Below are positions 35,444 to 43,086 of a stretch of DNA of 64,000 nucleotides, one piece after another; positions within the stretch are counted from its first letter, which is position 1, and the number at the start of each line of letters is the position of its first letter. Under the pieces are notes generated by a model. The model was not told the DNA's origin, ran no database searches, and saw nothing but the letters and a program-made list of their open reading frames with translations. A program made the position numbers and the translations under genes. The DNA is from Nocardia inohanensis NBRC 100128 (lineage in GTDB: Bacteria; Actinomycetota; Actinomycetes; Mycobacteriales; Mycobacteriaceae). The stretch lies in NCBI RefSeq assembly GCF_001612945.1, contig NZ_BDBK01000007.1, forward strand, positions 1 through 64,000, given 5' to 3'.

Positions 35444-36535
35444 TCAGGCGGTCAGCTCGCGGCGCGCGGCCACGGCGTCGGCGAGCCGCTCGAGCTGGGT
35501 CGCGGTGACGTCCCAGTCGATGCAGGCATCGGTGATGGACTGCCCGTAGGTCAGCTCCTCCGGGTGGCCCAGGGTCAGGTCCTGGCGGCCCGCGACGAGG
35601 AAGCTCTCCATCATCAGGCCGACCACGCTGGTCTCACCGGCCGCGATGCGCTCGGCGATATCGGTGACGACATCGACCTGCTTGTTGTGGTCCTTGTTGG
35701 AGTTGCCGTGCGAGGCGTCCACCACGAGACGCTCCGGCAGCGACGACTTCTCCAGGCGCAGCAGCGCTTCCGCGCAGGATTCGGCATCGTAGTTGGTGCC
35801 GTTGCTGCCGCCGCGCAGGATGACGTGGCAGTCCGGGTTGCCCGCGGTGCGGATCAGCGCCGAACGCCCGTCCAGGTCGGTGCCCGGGAAGACGTGGCTG
35901 GCCGCCGCGGCGCGCACGCCGTCGACCGCGACCTGCACGTCACCGTCGGTGCCGTTCTTGATGCCGACCGGCATGGACAGCGCCGAGGACAGCTGCCGGT
36001 GCACCTGGCTGGCGGCGGTCCGCGCGCCGATCGCGCCGTAGGACACCAGGTCCGCGATGTACTGCGGGGTGATCGGGTCCAGGAACTCGCACGCCACCGG
36101 CAGCCCGAGCCCGGTGATGTCGACCAGCAGCCGGCGCCCCAGCACCAGACCGGTATTGATGTCGAAGGATCCGTCCAGGTGCGGATCGTTGATCAGGCCC
36201 TTCCAGCCCAGCGTGGTGCGCGGCTTCTCGAAGTACACGCGCATCACGATGTGCAGCCGGTCGCCGAGTTCGGCGGCCTTGACCGCGAGGCGGCGGGCGT
36301 AGTCGATGGCGGCTTCGGGATCGTGCACCGAACACGGGCCGACGACCACCATCAGGCGGTCGTCGTCGCCGTTGAGTACATCGACGGTGGTCTTACGACC
36401 CGCGCGCACGGTATCGGCGAGCACATCGTCGATGGGGTGGGCCGAGCGCACCTCACGCGGCGACAGCAGCGGGCTGACGCTCAGGGTGCGCTGATCGTCG
36501 AGATCGGCATGTTTGTCGAGATCGGCGAGAGTCAT
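35444..36535 (-). CDS. aroG: Class I DAHP synthase
   Basis: 3-deoxy-D-arabino-heptulosonate-7-phosphate synthase, the first step of the shikimate pathway, 363 residues. Class I alpha (AroFGH) hallmarks: VVVGPCSVHDPEAAIDYA, RVYFEKPRTTLGWKGLINDP, GARTAASQVHRQLSSAL, VILRGGSNGTNYD, VVDASHGNSNKDH and the C-terminal GQSITDACIDW. Mycobacteria rely on a class II enzyme, so a class I copy is notable. Shikimate flux also supplies chorismate to the salicylate synthase of the nearby siderophore locus. AGGAA lies upstream of the ATG. A leader ORF with consecutive aromatic codons lies 95 bp upstream. Confidence 0.95.
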   Translation of the reverse strand: MTLADLDKHADLDDQRTLSVSPLLSPREVRSAHPIDDVLADTVRAGRKTTVDVLNGDDDRLMVVVGPCSVHDPEAAIDYARRLAVKAAELGDRLHIVMRVYFEKPRTTLGWKGLINDPHLDGSFDINTGLVLGRRLLVDITGLGLPVACEFLDPITPQYIADLVSYGAIGARTAASQVHRQLSSALSMPVGIKNGTDGDVQVAVDGVRAAAASHVFPGTDLDGRSALIRTAGNPDCHVILRGGSNGTNYDAESCAEALLRLEKSSLPERLVVDASHGNSNKDHNKQVDVVTDIAERIAAGETSVVGLMMESFLVAGRQDLTLGHPEELTYGQSITDACIDWDVTATQLERLADAVAARRELTA

Positions 36536-36630
36536 GATCGTGGGTTCCTGTTCTCAGGCCGGCCCACGGAGATTTCGTGGTGAAAACCCTTGCTGCCGGT
36601 CTGTGTTCGTCCGGCTCGGGGTGGAAGAGG

Positions 36631-36699
36631 TCAGCGCGAGGTCACGCCGCTCGGCCCACCCGGGGCCGGCTGGCTAAACCAGAAATACACGCGCTGCAT
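36631..36699 (-). CDS. Aromatic leader peptide upstream of DAHP synthase
   Basis: 22-codon ORF beginning MQRVYFWFSQPAP. Codons 5-8 are TAT TTC TGG TTT, i.e. Tyr-Phe-Trp-Phe, covering all three aromatic end products of the pathway. TACAGT lies 7 nt upstream of the ATG, so the leader is probably translated from a leaderless transcript. Just after the aromatic codons, GCCGGCCC (on the minus strand, complement of 36663-36670) can pair with GGGCCGGC (complement of 36558-36565) upstream of the aroG ribosome site. This suggests translation-coupled attenuation. No T-rich terminator is obvious, so the mechanism is open. Confidence 0.7.
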   Translation of the reverse strand: MQRVYFWFSQPAPGGPSGVTSR

Positions 36700-36706
36700 G
36701 GCGGCG

Positions 36707-36712
36707 ACTGTA
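36707..36712 (-). promoter_or_regulatory. Candidate -10 of aroG leader transcript
   Basis: TACAGT on the minus strand, 7 nt before the leader ATG. Confidence 0.45.
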
Positions 36713-36791
36713 CCAGAGATGACACAGCGTGCGTATGACGTGCGACACCCGGGCGAACAATCACCGGGAAACCCGTCCCATCAGGTGGGAT

Positions 36792-37154
36792 TCAGGAAAC
36801 GATGTAGTGCAGGATCACGTCGTGTACGTGCCGGGTCTTCTCGTCGCCGCGGAACTGCACCTCGTAGGTGTGATGCCCGGTGCTGATGGCGATCTGCCCC
36901 GAGGAGAACCACTGCCCCGCGAACGATTTGTTGGCCACCACGCTGACGCTGCTGATGCGCGAATACGGGATCGAGGTGATGGCCACCTTCTTACCCACGA
37001 ACGAATTGTCCTGAATGATGACGCGGCGATCGGTCAGCCCGAGGAACCCGGTCCCCACCCCGATCGCGTCGTAGACGGCAATGATCTGTTCCCCCGGCAG
37101 CAATCCGTTCTGGATCTTGTCCAGCTGCTCCCGCCGGTCATACGGGATGTTCAT
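36792..37154 (-). CDS. Bacterial PH-domain protein
   Basis: 120-residue protein that is almost entirely one bacterial pleckstrin-homology domain: LLPGEQIIAVYDAIGVGTGFLGLTDRRVIIQD, KKVAITSIPYSRISSVSV and the C-terminal amphipathic helix. Such single-domain proteins are widespread and of unknown function. ATG 37154. It follows the SDR gene on the same strand with a 20-bp gap, so the two probably form an operon. Confidence 0.82.
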   Translation of the reverse strand: MNIPYDRREQLDKIQNGLLPGEQIIAVYDAIGVGTGFLGLTDRRVIIQDNSFVGKKVAITSIPYSRISSVSVVANKSFAGQWFSSGQIAISTGHHTYEVQFRGDEKTRHVHDVILHYIVS

Positions 37155-37174
37155 GTCCCCCAGCGTATTCCGAT

Positions 37175-38056
37175 CTAGCGGCGGGTGAAGGGGAAGCTGA
37201 CTTTGGTCAGCTGTTCGGAAAGCTCCCAGAGCCGGCGGGCGGTCACCTCGTCCCGCGCGGCCGCACTGGAGGAGGACCGGCCGGGATGCCCGCGCAGTCC
37301 GCGCAGTCCGGTCGGGCCGTAGAACTCGCCGGGCTCCACCTCGGAGGTGGCGGCGAAAAGCGCTGGCAGCGCACCCATTTCGGCGCTCTGCGCGAACAGC
37401 CTGTTGCCGATGGACAGGAACACGTCCTGGAAGGATTCGGTGTGCCCCTGGAGATCGGTCGCGGCGTAACCGGGATGCGCGGCCACCGAGAGCTTCGGTG
37501 AACCGGCGGCGGTGAGGCGGCGCTGGAGTTCGAAGGTGAACATGAGATTGGCCAGCTTGGACTGCCCGTACGCGGCCCAGCGCTGATAGTTGCGGCGCTC
37601 CCAGTTCAGATCCTCGATATCGATGCGGCCGATGGCGTGCATCCCGCTCGACACCGTGACCACGCGTTCGCGGATCTTCTCCAGCAGCAGCCCGGTGAGC
37701 GCGAAATGGCCGAGATGGTTTGTGCCGACCTGCATTTCGAAACCGTCGGCGGTGCGCTTGAGCGGTACCGCCATCACCCCGGCATTGTTGATCAGCACAT
37801 CGGCCGAGTCGATGCCGTCGGCGAATTCGCGCACCGAGGCCAGGTCGGCCAGATCCAGGCGGCGCACCTGCACGCCCGCGCCGATCCGGTCGGCCACGCC
37901 GCGCGCCTTCACCTCGTTGCGGCAGGCCATGATCACCTGCGCGCCGGCCCCGGCGAGCGCCCGCGCGGTGGCCGCGCCCAGCCCGCTGTTGGCCCCGGTC
38001 ACGATGATGGTGCGCCCGGTCTGATCCGGGATGTCGGCGATGTCCCAACCACTCAC
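37175..38056 (-). CDS. Short-chain dehydrogenase/reductase, copy 1
   Basis: NAD(P)-dependent oxidoreductase of 293 residues. The cofactor loop is TGANSGLGAAT, with NNAG (LINNAGVMAVP), the catalytic serine in VTVSSGMH and YGQSK as the YxxxK pair. It resembles light-dependent protochlorophyllide reductase-like SDRs. It is clearly a paralog of the SDR at 44809; both share QVIMACRNEVK, ADVLINNAGVMAVP and LTAAGSxKLxVAAHPGYAAT. GTG start with TAGACT 7 nt upstream, probably leaderless. Substrate unknown. Confidence 0.9.
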   Translation of the reverse strand: MSGWDIADIPDQTGRTIIVTGANSGLGAATARALAGAGAQVIMACRNEVKARGVADRIGAGVQVRRLDLADLASVREFADGIDSADVLINNAGVMAVPLKRTADGFEMQVGTNHLGHFALTGLLLEKIRERVVTVSSGMHAIGRIDIEDLNWERRNYQRWAAYGQSKLANLMFTFELQRRLTAAGSPKLSVAAHPGYAATDLQGHTESFQDVFLSIGNRLFAQSAEMGALPALFAATSEVEPGEFYGPTGLRGLRGHPGRSSSSAAARDEVTARRLWELSEQLTKVSFPFTRR

Positions 38057-38200
38057 CCGATCGAGTCTAGGGGTGGGCGGCGCTCACCGCCGGGTCTCCG
38101 TTTTCCGGTTTCGATGCCACGAAGTAGCCGAGCGCTTCGCAGGTTTCGCCGCAACGGCGTGTCCACCCTCGGATAAACCATTGCTACCAGCTGAAACAGG

Positions 38201-38213
38201 TACCGTCCGCGCT
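38201..38213 (+). promoter_or_regulatory. Candidate leaderless promoter of DUF5993-dsbB
   Basis: TACCGT (38201-38206), 7 nt, then ATG 38214. No ribosome site. Confidence 0.4.
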
Positions 38214-38378
38214 ATGGACACGCTCATAGTCGCGGGGTTGCTGACCGTGGTCTACCTGATCTGGAATCAGGGATCGCGGCGTTCGATGCTGACCGCCTGG
38301 TGGATCGTCGCCCTGGTGACGGGCGCGCTGCTGAAGTACCACATCACCAGCAGCCTCGGATTGGGGCTGACCTGGTGA
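38214..38378 (+). CDS. DUF5993-like small membrane protein
   Basis: 54 residues with two hydrophobic segments (TLIVAGLLTVVYLIW and AWWIVALVTGALL) joined by NQGSRRSML and ending ITSSLGLGLTW. It overlaps the downstream dsbB-like start by 4 nt (GTGA), so the two are translationally coupled. Small DUF5993 proteins are known next to DsbB-type genes. A role as a small partner of the disulfide oxidase is inferred from context. Confidence 0.7.
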   Translation: MDTLIVAGLLTVVYLIWNQGSRRSMLTAWWIVALVTGALLKYHITSSLGLGLTW

Positions 38379-39040
38379 GCGAGGCCGATATCGAGATCGA
38401 GGCCGGCCATGCGCGCGGTGGTGCGCTGGGGCAGTTGCAGTATTGGCTGGCAGTCATTTTCGTGGTCGGCTGGACCGGCGTGGTCTGCGGCGGGCTGGCC
38501 GTGCAGTTCGGCAATTGGGAATATCCCTGTCCGCTCTGCATGATTCAGCGCTACTTCATGTTCCTGGCCGCGCTCGGCGGGGCCTACATCGTGCGCAAGG
38601 GCATGACCGGGCTGATCGCGCCGCGCGATTACGCGGTCGGCTGGGGCCTGGCCATCGTGGCCTGCTTCGGCGGCGGGTTCACCTCGTGGCGGCAGACCAT
38701 GCTGCACATCCTCCCCGGCGACCGGGGGTACGGCGGGGCGGTACTGGGGCTGCATCTGTATGTGTGGGCGTGGATCCTCTTCGTCGCGGCGATCACGACA
38801 ATCGGTGTGGTGCTGTCGTTTTCGTGGTCGACGGCCGGCACGGTGATTCCGGCGTCGCCGCATCGGGTGATCGGGAAGCTCGCTATCGGTTTCTGCGCGT
38901 TGATCCTGGTGGTGAATCTGGTGGCGGTACTGCTCCTGGAGGGCTTCCACTGGGTGCTCCCGGACGATCCCGCCTGCTACAAGTTCTTCTACGACCTCCA
39001 TATCCTGAAAGACGGTTGCGTGCTGCCCGCTGCGGGCTGA
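38375..39040 (+). CDS. DsbB-like disulfide bond formation protein
   Basis: Membrane quinone-dependent thiol oxidase of 221 residues. The first redox pair CPLC (Cys52, Cys55) follows the first membrane segment, as in DsbB, and reads YPCPLCMIQRY. The second pair is Cys201 and Cys215 in DPACYKFFYDLHILKDGC, in a C-terminal loop rather than in the usual periplasmic loop between helices 3 and 4. About five hydrophobic segments. Start GTG 38375 overlaps the DUF5993 stop. No DsbA-type thioredoxin is next to it. Confidence 0.8.
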   Translation: MSEADIEIEAGHARGGALGQLQYWLAVIFVVGWTGVVCGGLAVQFGNWEYPCPLCMIQRYFMFLAALGGAYIVRKGMTGLIAPRDYAVGWGLAIVACFGGGFTSWRQTMLHILPGDRGYGGAVLGLHLYVWAWILFVAAITTIGVVLSFSWSTAGTVIPASPHRVIGKLAIGFCALILVVNLVAVLLLEGFHWVLPDDPACYKFFYDLHILKDGCVLPAAG

Positions 39041-39044
39041 CGGG

Positions 39045-42000
39045 TCAGGAGAGCGCGAGCACCTCGTCGTCGGACATGGCGGCGACCTCCAGGTAGAGGG
39101 CGGCGATCCGGGCCAGGCGGCCGGTCGCACCGGCGCGGCGCTCGCGCTCCAGCAGGCGTTCGGCGAGCCCGGCGACGGTGCGGGCCGCGAAGAAGTCCGA
39201 GACCACCGTGTCCGGCGATTCCAGCCAATCGCGCACCCGGGCCACGACGGCGGTGGCGAGCACCGAATCGCCGCCGAGGGCGAAGAAGTCGTCGGTCACG
39301 CCGACCCGGTCGCGCTCCAGCACTCCGGCCACGATATCGGCCAGCGCGCGTTCGGGATCGGTTCGGGGAGCGACGAATTCCCGCTCGGACTCGTCCTCGC
39401 CCAGCAAGGCCAGGATCGCCTTACGATCCGGCTTGCCGTTCGAGGTGAACGGGAGCTCGGGCAGCAGTTCGAGGCGGGTGGGAATCATGTAGGCGGGCAG
39501 CAGGTCCGCGGCCGCGTCGAGCAAAGCCGTTGTCTCCAGGACGATTCCATCGTTGGCTACCACCACGGCGGCGAGTTTCGGTGCGGCCGAGCCGATTACG
39601 GCGGCAATGGCGTGGCGGACGCCGGGCAGGGCGCGCAGGGCGCTCTCCACCTCGCCGAGCTCCACCCGGTAGCCGCGGATCTTCACCTGATGGTCGGCGC
39701 GCCCCAGGAACTCCAGGGTGCCGTCGGACAGGTACCGCGCGAGATCGCCGGTGCGGTACCAGTTCACGCCCTCATGGGTGACGAAGCGGTCGGCGGTGCG
39801 CTCGGGGTCGCCGCGATAGCCCGCCGCCACACCATCCCCACCTATCCACAGCTCACCGGTCACCCAGTCCGGGCAGTCGTGATCGGAGGGGCCGACCACC
39901 CGGCAGCGCACATTGCGCAGCGGCGTGCCGTAGGGCACCGCCGACCATTCCGCCGGAACCTGTGCGTTCACCACCTCGCAAATGGTGGAGTGGATGGCGG
40001 TCTCGGTCGCACCGCCCAGACCCGCGAACCGGCAGGCCGGAGCGACGGCGGCCAGGCGCGACGGCAGCGCCACATCCACCCAGTCGCCGCCGAGGAGCAC
40101 CGTGCGCAGGCTGTCGAGGGGCTTGCCCGCGGCGGCTTCCAGGGTCATATCGAGCAGGCTCGGCACACAGTTGAGCACCGAAACCCGGTGCCGCCGCAGG
40201 ATCTCCACCCAGCGGGCGGAATCGCCGCGCTGCTGTTCATCCACCGCGACCACCGCGCCGCCGGCGCTCAGCAGACCGAAGATGTCGTACACCGAAAGAT
40301 CGAATTCCAAGGCGGACAATGCCAAGGCGCGATCCGCCGCCCCGACCTCGAACCGCTCGTTGAGGTCGTCGATGGTGTTCATGGCCGCCCGATGCGGCAC
40401 CTCCACGCCCTTCGGTTTGCCCGTGGAGCCCGAGGTGAACAGCACGTACGCGATCTGCTCGGGATCGGGAAGCACCGGCTCCGCCAAGGGTTCCGGGAAC
40501 ACCCGCGCCTGTGACAGCGGTATCGCCCGCACCTCCGGCACCTCGCCGCCGGCGGTCACGATCGCGACCACGTCGCCGGTCTTCAGGATTTCGGCCCGCC
40601 GTGCCGCCGGCTGATCGAATCCGACCGGCACGTACACCGCGCCGGCCGCCAGCACACCCACGGTAGCCAGAATCTGCTCCGGTCCCTTGGGCAACTGCAC
40701 AGCCACCGAATCGCCCGGTTGCACCCCAGCGGCGCGCAGCGCACCGGCCACGGCCAGCGCCTCCGCCGCCAGCCCGCCGTAGGTCAGCGTCCGGATCACA
40801 CTGTCCGACAGCGCATTACGACCGCCATTGCCGGGCTCCGCACCGTGATCGGCACCCTCCCCGCCGTCCACCGAAGAGTCGGAACCGGCCGGTTCAATGT
40901 TTGCCGACGCGAGCGCATCGACCCGGGATTCCCAGATCACGGCGGGCGCATCGGGGTTCGCAGCGGCGTGCGCGAACAGCCCGGCATGCAGGGCACGCCC
41001 GCTCACCGGCCCATCGGTAGCGTTCACCTGGGCGCGAATGACCGCCTGTTCCACCGGGATCCGGACCGCGGCATCCGCCTCCCAGCCCGCGTCACCCGCG
41101 GTCGGGGCGGCGTCGTCGGAGCCCGCGAGGCGCAGGACGGCTTCGATGTAGCGGGCGAACATGGTCTCGACCATGGTCGCGGGGAAGGCGTTCTCGCGGA
41201 CGTCCCAGTTCAGCAGGAGGCCGCCGCGGACCTCGGTGACCTGGGCATCGAGGAGGACCTGCGGGCCCTGGGAGATGATCCAGACCGGGTCGCCGAAGGT
41301 GGCGGTGACCTGGTCGCCGAAGAGCTCGCCGAGGTTGATGGCGCTGGTGTAGACGATGGGCGCGAGGATCGGCTCGCCGCGATGGCGGCCGAGGTCGCGC
41401 AGGACCTCCAGGCCGGAGTAGGCGGAATGCGCTCCGGCGGAGTGCAATTCGCGCTGCAAGGCTTGGGCGCGCTCGGTGACGGTGGCGGGCTCGGTGACGT
41501 CCACCTCCAGCAGCACCGAGGAGGTGAAGTCGCCGATCACGCCGTCGACCTGCGGGTGCACCGGTTCGCGGTGGAACAGCGGGAGATTCAGCAGGAAGCG
41601 GCGCTGTGCGGACCAGCCGCCGATGGTTTCGGCGAACACCGATGCCAGCGCCATGGCGGGGGTGAGCCCGCGCGCATGGGCATTGGCGAACATGCGCGCC
41701 TTCGCCTCGGGCGACAGCCAGCGATGGAATCGCACGGTGCGGGCGACGGCGTCCGGAGTCTCCAGTGCACGCGGAAGTTCGGGCGCGCCGGGCATTTCCG
41801 GCAGTCGTGCCTGCCACCATTCGCGATCGGCCGCATGCTCGGCGGCGGGCGCGGAGTGCTCCGCGAGGTACTGCCGGAAGGTGTAGTCCTGCGGCGGCAA
41901 CTGCTCACCGTGGTAGAGCCGTGCCAGGTCGGCGATCAGGATGCGGTAGCTCATGGCGTCGGCGGCCAGCATGTCCACATCGAGGTGCAGGCGGGTGCGC

Positions 42001-42920
42001 CCCGCGGGCAGCAGGGTCAGGGCGATGTCGACGACCTGCCCTTCCTCCACTGCCATCAGCTGATGAGTCCGCTTGTCCCGCAACTCCTCCAGCACCCGCT
42101 CGACTTCGGCAGCGTCGGCGGCGCGCAAATCGGTGACGCTCCACACCGAACGGCCCGGTCGCTCCAGAGTTTGCTGGGTACCGTCCGGCAGGAACCGGGT
42201 GCGCAACATCGGATGCCGCCGCACGAGCGCCTCGACAGCCGCACCGAGCCGCTCCGGGTCCACACCCGCACCGTCGAATTCCACATACAGATGCGCCGCG
42301 ACCGCCCCGAGCTGCTGCCCGTCCGAGCGCCCGATCCAATACGCGTGCTGCATCGGCGCGAGCCCGAACGGCGTCCCGTCATCCGGAATCACCGCCGCAA
42401 CATCGAATTCCGCTCCCGTTGAGCCGGAGACCGAATCCGTGCCCGCCGCGTCCTGCGAATCCGCGGCAGCCACCGCGAGATTCGAGTCCGGAGCCGCGGC
42501 GCTGGAGCCCCGCCGCGCGGCACCGGAGGCCGAATCCACGGCCGCCGCACCGGGCGTCGAACCGAGCGCGGAACCGGCCGCGCCTACGACGGTTCCGTGC
42601 TCGGCCGGGGCCGGTGCGGCGGCCGTGCCCGCGTCGCCGCCATCGACTGCGGCGTTGTCCCCGCCGAGCATGCGATGCCAGGCGGCGACGGTGGGTTCGG
42701 CGGCGAGCTGGGCGAAGTTGACGGCGAGGCCGCGCTTGCGCCAGGAGCCCGCGAGTTTCATGGTGCGGATGGAGTCCAGGCCGAGCTGGATCAGGTCTTC
42801 GTGGTCGGCGATGGCGTGCGGTTCGAGACCGAGGTGGCCGGCGACGGCCGTCCGGATCTCATCCTTGGCGATGCCGTCGCCGCTGCCGCGACCTGCCGGT
42901 AGGCCCTGTGCCGACTCCAT
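39045..42920 (-). CDS. mbtB: Siderophore NRPS (MbtB-like phenyloxazoline synthase)
   Basis: Nonribosomal peptide synthetase of 1291 residues that should load salicylate and cyclise it onto Ser/Thr or Cys. Domain order: aryl carrier domain with Ser50 (LGLDSIRTMKL); Ala/Gly-rich linker (about 88-165); heterocyclisation domain with DMLAADAMS (the D-x4-D-x2-S motif); adenylation domain with LFTSGSTGKPKG, FDLSVYDIFG and YRTGDLARY; carrier domain with Ser1219 (LGGDSVLAT). Unlike mycobacterial MbtB, no C-terminal thioesterase follows. ATG preceded by AAGGAG. Divergent from the salicyl-AMP ligase gene across an IdeR-like box, so probably iron-repressed. The nocobactin equivalent has another gene name. 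Confidence 0.9.
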   Translation of the reverse strand: MESAQGLPAGRGSGDGIAKDEIRTAVAGHLGLEPHAIADHEDLIQLGLDSIRTMKLAGSWRKRGLAVNFAQLAAEPTVAAWHRMLGGDNAAVDGGDAGTAAAPAPAEHGTVVGAAGSALGSTPGAAAVDSASGAARRGSSAAAPDSNLAVAAADSQDAAGTDSVSGSTGAEFDVAAVIPDDGTPFGLAPMQHAYWIGRSDGQQLGAVAAHLYVEFDGAGVDPERLGAAVEALVRRHPMLRTRFLPDGTQQTLERPGRSVWSVTDLRAADAAEVERVLEELRDKRTHQLMAVEEGQVVDIALTLLPAGRTRLHLDVDMLAADAMSYRILIADLARLYHGEQLPPQDYTFRQYLAEHSAPAAEHAADREWWQARLPEMPGAPELPRALETPDAVARTVRFHRWLSPEAKARMFANAHARGLTPAMALASVFAETIGGWSAQRRFLLNLPLFHREPVHPQVDGVIGDFTSSVLLEVDVTEPATVTERAQALQRELHSAGAHSAYSGLEVLRDLGRHRGEPILAPIVYTSAINLGELFGDQVTATFGDPVWIISQGPQVLLDAQVTEVRGGLLLNWDVRENAFPATMVETMFARYIEAVLRLAGSDDAAPTAGDAGWEADAAVRIPVEQAVIRAQVNATDGPVSGRALHAGLFAHAAANPDAPAVIWESRVDALASANIEPAGSDSSVDGGEGADHGAEPGNGGRNALSDSVIRTLTYGGLAAEALAVAGALRAAGVQPGDSVAVQLPKGPEQILATVGVLAAGAVYVPVGFDQPAARRAEILKTGDVVAIVTAGGEVPEVRAIPLSQARVFPEPLAEPVLPDPEQIAYVLFTSGSTGKPKGVEVPHRAAMNTIDDLNERFEVGAADRALALSALEFDLSVYDIFGLLSAGGAVVAVDEQQRGDSARWVEILRRHRVSVLNCVPSLLDMTLEAAAGKPLDSLRTVLLGGDWVDVALPSRLAAVAPACRFAGLGGATETAIHSTICEVVNAQVPAEWSAVPYGTPLRNVRCRVVGPSDHDCPDWVTGELWIGGDGVAAGYRGDPERTADRFVTHEGVNWYRTGDLARYLSDGTLEFLGRADHQVKIRGYRVELGEVESALRALPGVRHAIAAVIGSAAPKLAAVVVANDGIVLETTALLDAAADLLPAYMIPTRLELLPELPFTSNGKPDRKAILALLGEDESEREFVAPRTDPERALADIVAGVLERDRVGVTDDFFALGGDSVLATAVVARVRDWLESPDTVVSDFFAARTVAGLAERLLERERRAGATGRLARIAALYLEVAAMSDDEVLALS

Positions 42921-43033
42921 TTCCGCTGGTGCTCCTTGTCTGTGGCGGCGGGCGCGGTGTCCGGTGCGAGAGCGCGCGCCGCTGGCGATCCGGCCTGAAC
43001 CGGACTTGTCGAGCAGCAGCCTAACCCATTGAT

Positions 43034-43052
43034 ATAGGGTTGCCTAACCTTT
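43034..43052. promoter_or_regulatory. IdeR/DtxR-type iron box
   Basis: ATAGGGTTGCCTAACCTTT matches the 19-bp IdeR consensus (TTAGGTTAGGCTAACCTAA type) at about 14 positions, including the strong CCTAACCT half. It lies between the divergent NRPS and salicyl-AMP ligase genes. Confidence 0.75.
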
Positions 43053-43086
43053 GTAAACGCACCCTTATTCGCTAGAGGCCAGAGCT

